DNA from: Croceitalea sp947503285
GTDB taxonomy: Bacteria; Bacteroidota; Bacteroidia; Flavobacteriales; Flavobacteriaceae
Direction of reading: 5' to 3'
NCBI RefSeq assembly: GCF_036985505.1
Contig: NZ_BTGQ01000001.1
Location: 124,001 to 188,000, forward strand
Length of the DNA: 64,000 bases
The notes under the pieces are model-generated. The model had not been told where the DNA came from. It was given only the letters and a program-made list of their open reading frames with translations, and did no database searches. Position numbers and translations under genes: made by a program. Below, one piece after another: positions 32,156 to 43,100 of this stretch (positions are counted from its first letter, which is position 1; the number at the start of each line of letters is the position of its first letter).

Positions 32156-33613
32156 CTATTTTTGGTTCAATGCCGAAGCCAACAGCGCTTTCAAGTCCTT
32201 TTCATTCATAACTTGATTGCCTTTAATGACATGGCTTAAATTTTGGGTCTGTGTAATATCTTTCAACGGATTGCCATTGAGTAGAACGATATCCGCAATT
32301 TTCCCTTCGGCCAGTTGACCATAGTCTGCATCTTTTTTCAAAAATGAAGCACCATTATAGGCGGAATTCTGTAAGGCTTTTAAGGGGGATATACCCACGG
32401 CTACCATGGCCGCCAATTCGTTATGAAGCGAAATTCCCGGATAGGTGTGTGAGTTGAATGCCCCACTATCTGAACCAGCCAATAGTGAAACCCCGGCATC
32501 TGACATGGTCTTGGCCAATTGACCGAAAAAGGCATCCAGCTCTTTTCGGTTTTGAATGGCTTCTGGGGTCGAATTCTTGACCCTGTTGATTCGCCCTTCG
32601 TAGGTTTTGATAATACCGCTGCCCATGTATTTCAAGTAGTCATCTTGACTATGGTCCACTTCATCCAAATAACTTAATATCCGGCCAATATGTAAGGTCG
32701 GTATCGAATATACCCTATTAGCTTTCATTCTGGCAAAAGTCTTTGCCGCAACCGAATCATTATAGGACGTTTGAAGTACGGGCATGGCATCCCAAAAACC
32801 GATTTCCTTTTTTCGTAGTTTCTCGGTGATTTCAGCTTCTTTGCCAGAACATCCTTTCATGATATAATAAAGGTGTTCTATACCATCGATTCCGGCATCT
32901 ATGGCATCATGTAGTTCTACGGTGAACGGCATATGTCCTGAACTGATGATACCCTGCTTTTCAGCTTCTATAATCGTTTTTAGATAGGCTTCTGCACTGA
33001 TTCGGCTATCATACAGTTTTACGTAGTCAGCGGGTATGCGCCCTAAAGAATCAAGGGCATGGGCAATATCCATTTCGTTTTCGACGACCAGGGAACCTGC
33101 CCAAGTTGCGTTTGGCCCATCCAATTTTGGTCCTGAGGTAAAAATAGTAGGTCCTAAAAGGTGGCCTTCTTCAATTGCAGTCTTCCATTCCATAATCTGT
33201 GGCGTTAAATCGCCCCCTGCATCGCGAACTGTTGTTATTCCATTTACGATAAATAATTTCAATAGGTTTTTATTATCGGAAATCAACGAATCCCCTCCAC
33301 GAAAATGAACATGATTGTCCCAAAACCCCGGTAAAGCATATTTGCCTTTGGCATTGATGCTGACTTCGGCTCCACGGTATACATTCGTACTGTCACCGCC
33401 ACTGATTTTTGTAATCCGTCCTTCTGAAATGAAAATATCCCGCTTTTCAACTTCACCGGTAGTGATATCGATGAGGTTGACATTTTTAATTCGGATATCA
33501 CTTTTTTCCGGTAACGGTGGGCATCCTATGAAAAGAAAACTACCCAAGACCGTTAAAAATAAACGTATCGGTTGATTTAAAAATGACTTGAAAACAAAGC
33601 AATTATTCTTCAT
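32156..33613 (-). CDS. Amidohydrolase-family lipoprotein
   Basis: Metal-dependent hydrolase of 485 residues from the ATG at 33613, which begins a lipoprotein signal (lipobox LFIGC, Cys about 31). The imidazolonepropionase-like group pattern is present: KYALPGFWDNHVHFRGGDS with the HxH metal ligands, then YVKLYDSRI (Lys region), SGHMPFT, DGIEHLYY, and LLAGSDSGAFNSHTYPG with the conserved Asp. Final strands: LAEGKIADIVLLNGNPLKDI. Substrate unknown; exported members often act on peptides or amides. It overlaps the CDP-alcohol phosphatidyltransferase gene by 11 nt. Confidence 0.88.
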   Translation of the reverse strand: MKNNCFVFKSFLNQPIRLFLTVLGSFLFIGCPPLPEKSDIRIKNVNLIDITTGEVEKRDIFISEGRITKISGGDSTNVYRGAEVSINAKGKYALPGFWDNHVHFRGGDSLISDNKNLLKLFIVNGITTVRDAGGDLTPQIMEWKTAIEEGHLLGPTIFTSGPKLDGPNATWAGSLVVENEMDIAHALDSLGRIPADYVKLYDSRISAEAYLKTIIEAEKQGIISSGHMPFTVELHDAIDAGIDGIEHLYYIMKGCSGKEAEITEKLRKKEIGFWDAMPVLQTSYNDSVAAKTFARMKANRVYSIPTLHIGRILSYLDEVDHSQDDYLKYMGSGIIKTYEGRINRVKNSTPEAIQNRKELDAFFGQLAKTMSDAGVSLLAGSDSGAFNSHTYPGISLHNELAAMVAVGISPLKALQNSAYNGASFLKKDADYGQLAEGKIADIVLLNGNPLKDITQTQNLSHVIKGNQVMNEKDLKALLASALNQK

Positions 33614-34379
33614 TGAGAAACTTTCTGACACCAATAAAAATGAAAATGAAAATAGAGTAGGTAATAAAGAAGGGGATGATATATTCCCTTAATCCCATTA
33701 CTAACATGATACCTATGATGAGTAATTGAAAGCCCAATCCGAAGGTAGAAACAGCAGTCATGAACCAATTGGGAAGATGGGTGCTCTCAACGGCTTTTTT
33801 ATCCAAACGATAGATAATCTTGTCAAAAACCCCGTAGAGCAAACGATATAAGGAAAAAAGGATGTCCACGTCGCGTTGCTTTTCACCTTTAAGGGCGATT
33901 GGGGTTTCTTTTTCAAAAATACGACTAGTGGTATCGCCATTATACTTATTTCTCAGAATGACATAATAGTAGTTATACAGGGTGCCTTGCAGTTGAATTC
34001 CGAAGAATGCGAGGAAAGTATAAAGCAAAGAGCCGTTGGTACTGTACCAAATAGTTATTAGAATCAAGAGGTTTAAGACACTATCTGAAATGGAATCCAA
34101 ATACCTACCCGTATAGGAGGGCGTATTTTTAAGTCGCGCCAACTCGCCATCAGCGGCATCTAAAATTGATTTTAAAATTAAAAACAAAGTGGTAGCCCAA
34201 TAATTTTCATGAAGTATACAATAAATGGCTACAAAACCGCAAACCACGAACAATAAGGTCACGTGTATTGGGGTAAAAGACGTATTCTGAAGTGCTTTGG
34301 CAATAACACTTGCAGCAGGTCTGCCGTAATCAGATAGATCTAAAAAACGATTTTCTTTAGGTAATTTTGACATTGCCAT
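33603..34379 (-). CDS. CDP-alcohol phosphatidyltransferase-family protein
   Basis: Integral membrane enzyme of 258 residues with the full family signature DAADGELARLKN....GRYLDSISDSVLN (D..DG..AR..8..G...D...D) around residues 84-115, which coordinates two metal ions and the CDP-alcohol. Five or six membrane segments follow. It transfers a phospho-alcohol from a CDP-linked donor to a second alcohol, in phospholipid or inositol-phosphate-type lipid synthesis; the acceptor is unknown. Two starts six bases apart are possible (34379 or 34373). Confidence 0.9.
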   Translation of the reverse strand: MAMSKLPKENRFLDLSDYGRPAASVIAKALQNTSFTPIHVTLLFVVCGFVAIYCILHENYWATTLFLILKSILDAADGELARLKNTPSYTGRYLDSISDSVLNLLILITIWYSTNGSLLYTFLAFFGIQLQGTLYNYYYVILRNKYNGDTTSRIFEKETPIALKGEKQRDVDILFSLYRLLYGVFDKIIYRLDKKAVESTHLPNWFMTAVSTFGLGFQLLIIGIMLVMGLREYIIPFFITYSIFIFIFIGVRKFLNEE

Positions 34380-34653
34380 CGTTTTAAGAACAATGTGGGA
34401 ACGAGAACACGCTGGCCAAAAGTATTCTTAAAAACCTAACACAAAAGTAACGTTAAATTTATAAGATATAAACTTAATTTAAGTAGTTGATCTGATGTTG
34501 CTATGCATCATTATAGGGTTATTAAGGTCGGGGCGCCATATGGATACAACGGGTTTTATAAAAAAGGACTGATTCAAATAAGGGCAAGGTATTGTAACCA
34601 TGGTCGATAATTTAAAAAGGGATATCGTTACCTTTAGGGCATAAATCGTTTCG

Positions 34654-34944
34654 ATGCTCGAATTACGACCGACCTGCGAAAATTGTGACAAACCGTTACC
34701 GCCTGATAGCCAAGAGGCCATGATATGCACCTATGAATGTACTTTTTGCGTAGAATGCGTCACGGAACTTCTTGAAAACGTGTGCCCCAATTGTGGTGGT
34801 GGTTTTGAAAAAAGACCCGTACGGCCGCAAAACCAATTGGTTAAAAATCCACCAAAAGGAAATCGGGTATACAAGCCCGTAGATATGACAAGCTTCAAGG
34901 CATTGAAGAAAAAGAATGTCAATGTAGATCCCAAAGACCGATGA
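34654..34944 (+). CDS. DUF1272 zinc-ribbon-like protein
   Basis: Small cytosolic protein of 96 residues. The first 50 residues are the DUF1272 pattern MLELRPTCENCDKPLPPDSQEA.ICTYECTFCVECVTELLENVCPNCGGGFEKRPVRP, with eight cysteines in pairs that probably bind two zinc ions. The C-terminal 45 residues are basic and unconserved. It lies 7 nt before the MFS transporter gene, so they are one operon. Function unknown. Confidence 0.9.
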   Translation: MLELRPTCENCDKPLPPDSQEAMICTYECTFCVECVTELLENVCPNCGGGFEKRPVRPQNQLVKNPPKGNRVYKPVDMTSFKALKKKNVNVDPKDR

Positions 34945-34951
34945 TGAAATT

Positions 34952-36214
34952 ATGAAGACACCTTCTTGGTATTATCTCTTACTATTGATTTTAGCGGGCG
35001 AGGCAGTATTTATACTTCCTTTTGTACTACCCCGTATTTTTAGACCGACGGTTCTAGCGGTCTTTGATTTGGATAATGTACAGCTAGGACTTTGCTTTTC
35101 GATTTATGGCCTAGTGGCGGTACCCTCATATTTGATGGGTGGCCCTTTAGCTGATAAGTTTCCACCAAGAAAACTGATTGCCATTGCATTATGGATGACT
35201 GCCTTGGGAGGGCTTTTGTTTGCTATTTATCCTGATGTAATTACACTGCAGGTTTTATACGGATATTGGGGGTTTACCACCATTTTTTTGTTTTGGGCGC
35301 CCATGATAAAAGCGACTAGGGTCTGGGGTGGTAATAATTCACAAGGTAGGGCCTTTGGCTTTTTGGATGGCGGAAGGGGGCTCACTGGCTTTTTATTTGG
35401 ATTGCTCGGGGTATTTATTTTCTCGCTTTTTGTTGGGGAACAAGTTCAGGAATCCTCTTTATTGGAAAGTCAAGAAGCCTTTGCCTATGTCATTTATACC
35501 GCGATGGCCATAATTGTGCTTATTGGGGTTTTCGTGTGGTTCTTCATGAAATCGGGTGTCGATGAAAAAGAGATCTTGATTGAACGCATTTCGGTAACCG
35601 AAGTCAAAGAAGTACTCAAACTACCCGCTGTTTGGTTGTTAATGGTCATTATTTTATGTGCCTATGTGGGCTACAAGATTACTGACGTAGTCTCACAGTT
35701 CGCAAATGAGGTCATGTTATATGACCAAGTCAAAGCGGCACAGGTAGGTACCTTTTTACAGTTTTTACGACCAACTACCGGATTACTGGTAGGTTTTGTG
35801 GTTGACCGCTTTAAAATCACTTTTTGGCTTTTTCTGAGCTTGATTTTATGTATTGCAGCCGGAGTCTTGTTTAGCTCGGGTTTGATAGTACCTTCAACGA
35901 CCTTATTATTTTTTATGGCGGTGGTTTTGATTGCTTTAGGGGTATATGCCGCTCGTGCCCTGTATTTCGGGGTTATGAAAAAAGGGAAGATTCCGCTTGT
36001 ACTTACCGGTACTGCAGTAGGCTTGATTTCTTTGGTCGGATACACCCCTGATATTTTTGCAGGACCGGCTTATGGTTATTTTTTAGATACTTATCCTGGA
36101 GTGCAGGGTTATCAATATGTTTTCTGGATGCTTACCGGGTTTTCAGCCGTAGGCGCCTTGGCGGCATTCGTCTATTATAGGTTGTTTGAAAGCCCTAATA
36201 AGCGAAAAGAATAG
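34952..36214 (+). CDS. MFS transporter
   Basis: Membrane transporter of 420 residues with about 12 hydrophobic segments. The loop between segments 2 and 3, MGGPLADKFPPRKLIAIALWM, is the MFS motif A; the matching loop in the second half is LVGFVVDRFKITFW. The middle cytoplasmic loop (about 200-225) is short. Nothing in the sequence reveals the substrate. It follows the DUF1272 gene, and its stop lies 55 nt before the tricorn-type protease gene. Confidence 0.88.
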   Translation: MKTPSWYYLLLLILAGEAVFILPFVLPRIFRPTVLAVFDLDNVQLGLCFSIYGLVAVPSYLMGGPLADKFPPRKLIAIALWMTALGGLLFAIYPDVITLQVLYGYWGFTTIFLFWAPMIKATRVWGGNNSQGRAFGFLDGGRGLTGFLFGLLGVFIFSLFVGEQVQESSLLESQEAFAYVIYTAMAIIVLIGVFVWFFMKSGVDEKEILIERISVTEVKEVLKLPAVWLLMVIILCAYVGYKITDVVSQFANEVMLYDQVKAAQVGTFLQFLRPTTGLLVGFVVDRFKITFWLFLSLILCIAAGVLFSSGLIVPSTTLLFFMAVVLIALGVYAARALYFGVMKKGKIPLVLTGTAVGLISLVGYTPDIFAGPAYGYFLDTYPGVQGYQYVFWMLTGFSAVGALAAFVYYRLFESPNKRKE

Positions 36215-36269
36215 TAGTGAACAATCCCTCTTTTCACTATCTTTCAGGGCTAAATCAAACCAGAAACGC

Positions 36270-39200
36270 ATGAGAAGTCTTGCATTCGCGCTATCCCTTC
36301 TATTTACCACTTTTTTAATAAGCCAAACCAATCCAAAATGGGCACGGTACCCTTCAATCTCTCCCGACGGTTCTGCTATTGTCTTCACCTACAAAGGAAA
36401 TCTATTTCGGGTAGCTACTGCCGGTGGCACGGCTACACAGCTTACGTTTCATAAAGCACACGATTATAAAGCGGTTTGGAGCAAAGACGGTAAACGTATT
36501 GCTTTTGCCTCAGATCGGTACGGTAATTTTGATGTCTTTGTAATGGATGCTTTGGGCGGTGAGGCCCAACGCTTGACATTTCATAGTACCGATGAGGTGC
36601 CCTACACCTTTGCACATGATGATGCCACCGTGCTTTTTGGTGCCGTCCGTCAAGATGCCGTTGCCCATAGGCAATATCCGACAAGCGCGCAGCCCGAACT
36701 GTATGAAGTGGCCTCAAATGTTGGTGGTGTAGGTCAAGTCTTAACCGTTCCCGCGCAAGACGTTCAGGTAAGTGCTGACGGCAGCTTTCTGCTGTATCAC
36801 GATAAAAAAGGGTATGAAAATGAATTTAGAAAGCACCATGTTTCTTCCATCACCCGTGATATTTGGCTTTACGACAAAACACAGGACAAGCATCGTATGT
36901 TGACCTCTTTCAAAGGTGAGGATAGAAATCCAGTCTTATCCAAAGATGAAAAAACGGTGTATTATCTAAGTGAGGAAAGTGGTAATTTCAATGTGCATCG
37001 CTTTGCTTTGGACAATCCTTCACAGAATCAGCAACTGACCACATTAAAGACCCATCCCGTACGCTCCCTATCGTATGGAAATGGAACATTGGCCTTTGGT
37101 TACGATGGTGAAATCTACACCATGGTGGACGGGGCAACGCCGCAAAAAGTTGAAATCATTGTTAGAACGCAGAACGGAGCAAATACCGACCAATACATTT
37201 CGATTAACGCAGGGGTACGTGAAATGGCCATTTCGCCAAACGGAAAAGAAATCGCCTTTATCGCTAGGGGTGAGGTATTTGTGACCGCGGTTGAGGGCGG
37301 ATTGACAAAACGCTTGACCAATACCCCTGAGCAAGAGCGTTTTGTTCGTTTTACCCCAGATGGAAAAAAAGTTGCCTATGCCAGTGAACGTGAAGGCAAG
37401 TGGCGAATCTATCAAACCTCAAAGGTTCGAAGTGAAGAGCCTTACTTTTTTGCTGCCACCTTATTGAAGGAAGAGGTGCTATTGCAAAAAGATGTGGACT
37501 GTTACTTGCCCGAGTTTTCGGCGGATGGAACATATATGGCTTTCATCGAAGATCGAAGGACCCTCAAAGTTTTGAATCTGAAAACCAAGGAGGAAATAAC
37601 CATGTTGACACCTGAAGAATTGTATCATTTTCAAGACGGTGACAAATATTTTAAATGGAGCCCCGATAGCAAATGGTTGGTAATAGGATGGGGAGCTACA
37701 CTTAGTAACGGTGAGATTTTAGTAATGTCTGCCGATGGAACCAAAAAAATGAACCTTACCCAAAGTGGCTATTACGATTACCTGCCAAAATGGGTCAATG
37801 GAGGAGAGCAGATTCTATGGTTCAGCAATCGTGACGGACTCAAAAGTTACGCCACAAGTGGTAGAACTCAGGGCGATGTGTATAGTATGTTTTTGACCCA
37901 AGAAAGTTGGGATAAATTCAACATGACCAAAGAAGACTTTGATTTGAAGAAGCTTTTGGAGGAAAAAAATGATGAAAAGAAAGTTGAAGATGACGCTGCT
38001 TCAAAAAAGAAAAAGAACGCCGATAAAGAAGAAGAAACCAAAATTAAACCGTTACAATTTGATTGGGATGATGTAAACGAGCGTAAAGCCCGATTGACCA
38101 TACACTCTTCTAGCCTTGGTGATGCCGTATTATCAAAAGATGGCGAAAAGCTTTACTATCTCGCACGTTTTGAAAAAAACATGAACCTTTGGGAGACCGA
38201 ATTGCGCACTAAAAAGACCAAAATGCTTATTTCCCTTGGCGCGAGAAGGGCAAGTTTACAGTGGGACGCAAAGCAAGAAAACCTGTTTTTATTAAAGGAT
38301 GGTACCATTTCAAAAGTTGATTTGGGTGGGGCATCGACCAAGCCCGTTAAAATGAAATCTGAAATGCAGTTGGATACCGATGCCGAAAGACAGCATATGT
38401 TCGAACACGTATGGTTGCGAACCAATGCCATTTTCTATCATTCAAATTTTCACGGTCAAGATTGGGAAATGTTGCGTAAAGAATATGAAAAATACATTCC
38501 GCACTTAGGAAATTCGTATGAGTTCGCGGAAATGGTATCTGAACTATTGGGGGAATTGAATGTAAGTCATGCGGGAGGTAGGTTTAATACGAATATCCCC
38601 AATGGGGATGCCACTGCCAGTTTAGGTATATTTACTGACTACACGCATACCGGTAATGGAATCAAAATAGCCGAAATCATAAAAGGTGGACCTTTAGATA
38701 AGGCTGCATTTTCAATTACTCAGGGCAGTATCATTGAAAAAATAAATGGTGAAACGATACTTGCTGATTCCGACTGGGCGAAATATTTAAATCGTTTGAC
38801 CGATCAATTTACATTACTTGACATTGTAGATCCCAAAACCCAAAAAAGACAACAAATTACGGTAAAACCCATTACCCTAAGACAAGAGAATAGGTTATTG
38901 TACAAACGTTGGGTAAAACAGAATGAAAAAGAGGTAGCTGCAAAGAGTAATGGACAACTGGGGTATGTGCATATACCAGGGATGAGTGATGGCCCATATC
39001 GTAACATCTACGAACAAATGTTGGGCAAATTTGCCGATAAGAAAGCGGTCATCGTAGACACCCGTTTCAATGGGGGTGGTGATTTAGTTGCCGACTTGGC
39101 GATGTTTTTTACCGGGGAATCTTTTATTACCTACGAAACGGAAGATCGTCAAGTTGGTGGCGAACCCACATCGCGATGGACGAAACCCACCCTTGCCATA

Positions 39201-39503
39201 TTCAATGAATCCATGTACAGTGATGGACATTGTTTTGCCAGTGGCTATACGGATTTAAAAATAGGTAAAACGGTAGGTATGCCCGTACCGGGTACCTGTA
39301 GTTTTGCGGGTTGGGAACGGTTGCCTGATGGCGGTAGATGGGGGGTTGTTCCCGTTAGTGCCAGGAATAAAGCAGGGGAGTGGATGGAGAACAATCAGAC
39401 AGCACCAATGATTCAAGTAAAAAACATGCCCGATGTCATTGATAAAGGTATTGACCAGCAATTGGAACGTTCTATAGCAGAGCTTTTAAAAGAAGTGGAA
39501 TAA
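36270..39503 (+). CDS. Tricorn-type S41 protease, exported
   Basis: Protein of 1077 residues from the ATG at 36270, chosen because it starts the signal peptide MRSLAFALSLLFTTFLISQ. Order: two beta-propeller regions with WD40/PD40 repeats (about 25-570: PSISPDGSAIVFTYKGNLF, WSKDGKRIAFASDRYGNFDVFVMD, KWSPDSKWLVIGWG), a Lys/Glu-rich stretch near 585-615, then the tricorn core with ELNVSHAGG (catalytic Ser-His pair), a PDZ domain (about 800-890), and the S41 block with nucleophile Ser in FNESMYSDGHCFASGY. This is the arrangement of archaeal tricorn protease and its bacterial homologues, here secreted. Confidence 0.92.
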   Translation: MRSLAFALSLLFTTFLISQTNPKWARYPSISPDGSAIVFTYKGNLFRVATAGGTATQLTFHKAHDYKAVWSKDGKRIAFASDRYGNFDVFVMDALGGEAQRLTFHSTDEVPYTFAHDDATVLFGAVRQDAVAHRQYPTSAQPELYEVASNVGGVGQVLTVPAQDVQVSADGSFLLYHDKKGYENEFRKHHVSSITRDIWLYDKTQDKHRMLTSFKGEDRNPVLSKDEKTVYYLSEESGNFNVHRFALDNPSQNQQLTTLKTHPVRSLSYGNGTLAFGYDGEIYTMVDGATPQKVEIIVRTQNGANTDQYISINAGVREMAISPNGKEIAFIARGEVFVTAVEGGLTKRLTNTPEQERFVRFTPDGKKVAYASEREGKWRIYQTSKVRSEEPYFFAATLLKEEVLLQKDVDCYLPEFSADGTYMAFIEDRRTLKVLNLKTKEEITMLTPEELYHFQDGDKYFKWSPDSKWLVIGWGATLSNGEILVMSADGTKKMNLTQSGYYDYLPKWVNGGEQILWFSNRDGLKSYATSGRTQGDVYSMFLTQESWDKFNMTKEDFDLKKLLEEKNDEKKVEDDAASKKKKNADKEEETKIKPLQFDWDDVNERKARLTIHSSSLGDAVLSKDGEKLYYLARFEKNMNLWETELRTKKTKMLISLGARRASLQWDAKQENLFLLKDGTISKVDLGGASTKPVKMKSEMQLDTDAERQHMFEHVWLRTNAIFYHSNFHGQDWEMLRKEYEKYIPHLGNSYEFAEMVSELLGELNVSHAGGRFNTNIPNGDATASLGIFTDYTHTGNGIKIAEIIKGGPLDKAAFSITQGSIIEKINGETILADSDWAKYLNRLTDQFTLLDIVDPKTQKRQQITVKPITLRQENRLLYKRWVKQNEKEVAAKSNGQLGYVHIPGMSDGPYRNIYEQMLGKFADKKAVIVDTRFNGGGDLVADLAMFFTGESFITYETEDRQVGGEPTSRWTKPTLAIFNESMYSDGHCFASGYTDLKIGKTVGMPVPGTCSFAGWERLPDGGRWGVVPVSARNKAGEWMENNQTAPMIQVKNMPDVIDKGIDQQLERSIAELLKEVE

Positions 39504-39505
39504 CC

Positions 39506-40081
39506 TTAAAAAGTACTCCGTGATTTTACGCCCTGCGCACAAAGCTTTATAATTTCTGCAATTCGCTTCTGACGGGTCGCTTCCCGTTTGGCCTGATTTA
39601 GCCAGTATAGATAGCTTTTTCGTTGACCTCTGGTAAAACTTTGATAATTGTCGTAGGCCTTGGGGCTTTGATCAAAAGCCTCTTGTAGGTCTTTCGGTAT
39701 GATTCCATTCTCAACATCATCCAAAGCAGCCCACGAACCATTTTCCTTGGCTATTTTGATTGCATGGAATCCACTTTCGTGAATAAGTCCTGCTTTTTCC
39801 AATTCAATCAAATGGTCTTTGTTTACCTTACTCCAAACGCTTTTAGCTTTTCGTGGGCAAAAGTATTGTCTGCGTTTGCCATCTCCCAGACTTTTCACCG
39901 TGCTATCTATCCAACCATAGCAAAGTGCGACCCGCACTGCCTCTTCCCATCGCATACTGGGCATTTGATGGTCAACCTTGTAGAAAATAAGATAGATTCC
40001 TTTTGAGGTTGCATGGTTTTCATGCAACCATTTTCGCCAGGCTGAATCGTTCTCAAAATAGTGTGCTGTAATTTGTGTCAT
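39506..40081 (-). CDS. YdeI/OmpD-associated family protein
   Basis: Protein of 191 residues that matches the YdeI family over its length: AWRKWLHENHATSKGIYLIFYKVDHQMPSMRWEEAVRVALCYGWIDSTVKSLGDGKRRQYFCPRKAKSVWSKVNKDHLIELE, then YDNYQSFTRGQRKSYLYWLNQAKREATRQKRIAEIIKLC. The C-terminal helical piece is the same type of element as in the protein at 19626. Reported roles include bacteriocin or peptide resistance in enterobacteria; here unknown. Convergent with the protease gene, 2 nt between stops. Confidence 0.88.
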   Translation of the reverse strand: MTQITAHYFENDSAWRKWLHENHATSKGIYLIFYKVDHQMPSMRWEEAVRVALCYGWIDSTVKSLGDGKRRQYFCPRKAKSVWSKVNKDHLIELEKAGLIHESGFHAIKIAKENGSWAALDDVENGIIPKDLQEAFDQSPKAYDNYQSFTRGQRKSYLYWLNQAKREATRQKRIAEIIKLCAQGVKSRSTF

Positions 40082-40166
40082 ATGTCGAACCTTGTCATAA
40101 AGTTAAGAACAGTTCTAAAATATCAAGATTAATTGATAGCTTTGAGTACTATCAATTCTACTACCA

Positions 40167-43100
40167 ATGAAAAAACTGTTTACCACCGCCCTTACCTTGA
40201 TTTCATTTTTGATCCTACTAAATAGCTGTGATAAAAAACGTTCCGGAGAACCAAAAGTATTGGTTTTTTCAAAGACCATGGGGTTTAAACACGCTTCAAT
40301 TCCTGCAGGTATTGCCGCAATCCAAAAACTAGGAAAGGAAAATGGATTTGTAGTGGATACGACCCGAAATGCTGCCTTTTTCAACGATGAGGATCTAAAA
40401 CAGTATTCAACCATTATTTTTCTAAGTACCACGGGCAATATTCTCGACCATTATCAAGAGGCCGCTTTTGAGCGATATATACAAGCGGGAGGCGGTTTTG
40501 TAGGCATACATGCCGCGGCAGATACCGAATACGATTGGGGATGGTATAATAAATTGGTCGGCGCCCAATTTCTAAGCCATCCATCGGGGACTCCCGAAGC
40601 AGACTTTATCATAAAGGATAAAAATTTCGGGGCCACTGAATTCTTTACTGATTCTATTTGGCACCGAACAGATGAACTCTATAATTACAAGAATATCAAT
40701 GAAGATGTCAATGTATTGATGACCTTGGATGAGTCTACCTATGAAGGTGGGGAGAATGGAAGTTTCCATCCCATAGCGTGGTATCATGATTTTGATGGGG
40801 GACGCGCATTTTACACAGGTGCAGGCCATACCGATGAAAGTTTTCAAGAAGAGTTATTTCTAAAACATTTGTTGGGCGGAATTCAATATGCCATTGGAGC
40901 CAATACTGAATTGGATTATGGTCTGGTAACATCCCAAATTCCACCAGAGGTAGATCGGTTTTCTAAAGTGACCTTGGTTGATGGGCAGCTTTTTGAACCC
41001 ACTGAGATGACGGTTTTGCCGAATAGTGATGTATTGATTGCCCAAAGAAGGGGAGAGGTCTTGCTTTATAAGGATGCTACGAAAGAACTGACCGAAGTCG
41101 CGAAATTTGATGTATATCATAAAACCCTGAAAACCCCAGGCGTAAATGCTGAAGAAGGCTTAATGGGGCTTCAAAAAGACCCTGATTTTGAAACGAACAA
41201 TTGGATATATGTGTATTATGCCCCAACTGGAGATGCCGAAATCAATCGGTTATCACGGTTTAAGTTCACCAATGATACTTTTGACATGGCTTCGGAACAA
41301 ATCATTTTAGAAGTCGGCAGTCAGCGTGAAATTTGTTGCCATACCGGGGGCTCTATAGCTTTCGGACCTGAGAAATTATTATACCTCTCTACAGGTGACA
41401 ATTCAACTCCTTTTAACGAGAAAGAGGTCAAATATGTCAATAACGGTTATGCCCCACTAAATGATGTGCCCGGCCACCGACAATTCGACGCGCGCAGGTC
41501 TTCTGCCAACACCAATGATTTAAGGGGCAAAATATTGCGTATCAAAGTGAATGAAGATGGCAGTTATGATATCCCAAAAGGTAACTTATTTCCCGTAGGT
41601 ACCGAAAAAACACGTCCCGAAATCTACACGATGGGCCACCGCAATCCGTATCGTATTTCTGTGGACGTTAAACGGGGTTATGTGTATTGGGGCGATGTCG
41701 GACCCGATTCTAGGGTTGATAGTCTAGAAACAAGAGGGCCAAGGGGTTATGATGAAATGAACCAAGCCCGTGAGCCTGGTAATTTTGGATGGCCGATGTT
41801 CATAGCAGATAACAAGGCCTACAGGGCGTATGATTATGAAACCGGGGAATCAGGTAGGGCCTTTGATGCCAAGAAACCCATAAACGATTCTAGAAACAAT
41901 ACGGGGCTTCAAGAGCTTCCCCCGGCTAAACCGGCATTTGTGTATTATCCCTATGCCGAGATACAAGACTTTCCCCAGGTAGGTTCTGGAGGTCGAAATG
42001 CCATGGCTGGACCAACGTATTACTCAGACCTTTACTTAGGTACTGAAAAATTGCCTAGTTATTATGATGGTAAGGTCATTATCTATGAATGGATGCGTGG
42101 CTGGATGATGGCCGTTCATTTGAATGAAGATGGTAGTTTCAATAAAATGGAACCTTTTGCCTCAGATATTAAAGTGAACAATCTTATGGATATGGAGGTT
42201 GGCCCCAACGGTAAGATTTATCTATTGGAATACGGTAGTGGTTGGTTTACCAAAAATGATGATTCTGGCCTGGGGTATATTGAGTTTAACGGCGGAAACA
42301 GGCCGCCACTTATTGATCATATGGTCGTCGATAAGACCTCGGGTCAGTTACCTTTGCAGATTGTCGCAAAGGTGGAGGCCCGCGATCGCGAAAAGGATAC
42401 CATGCGTTACGTATGGGATTTTGGGAATGGCGAAACCAAAGAAACGACTACTCCGGAAATAAGCTATACCTACGATGAGGCGGGCGATTACCGTATTTCT
42501 GTAAGCGTAAGTGATGATGGGGGTGAAACTGCCAAAAGCGAATCGGTCATGGTGGTCGCGGGCAACAGCAGGCCTGAAGTTACGATTGATTTGGTAGGGG
42601 GAAATTCCTCTTTTTTCGTACCCGGTCAAGAAGTTGCCTATGAGGTTTCAGTAACCGATTCAGATAAAGACCAAAGCATCAATGAAAAAGACATCTATGT
42701 GAGTGTCGATTATTTGGAAGGGTTGGACAAGGCAGCCATGTCACTAGGCCACCAACAAGTTTCGGCTGCAGTTACGGGTAAAGCCTTGGCCCAAGCAATG
42801 GATTGCAAAACATGTCACAAAGAAGCAGAAGCTTCCATCGGACCAAATTATTTGGAGGTTGCTAAAAAATATAAGGGCCAAAAAGATGCCTTGGGGTATC
42901 TGCAAAAGAAAATCGTCGAAGGTGGCGGCGGGGTTTGGGGAGAAGTTATGATGCCTGCGCATCCTAATGTGACTTCTGACGAGTCAAGACAAATAGCAAC
43001 GTATATTTTGTCTTTAGTGGATGATGGTTCAGAAAAACAATCGTTGCCTACAAAGGGAAGCATAAAGGCAGAGGCCAATCCAGGCCAGATGATGGTCATA

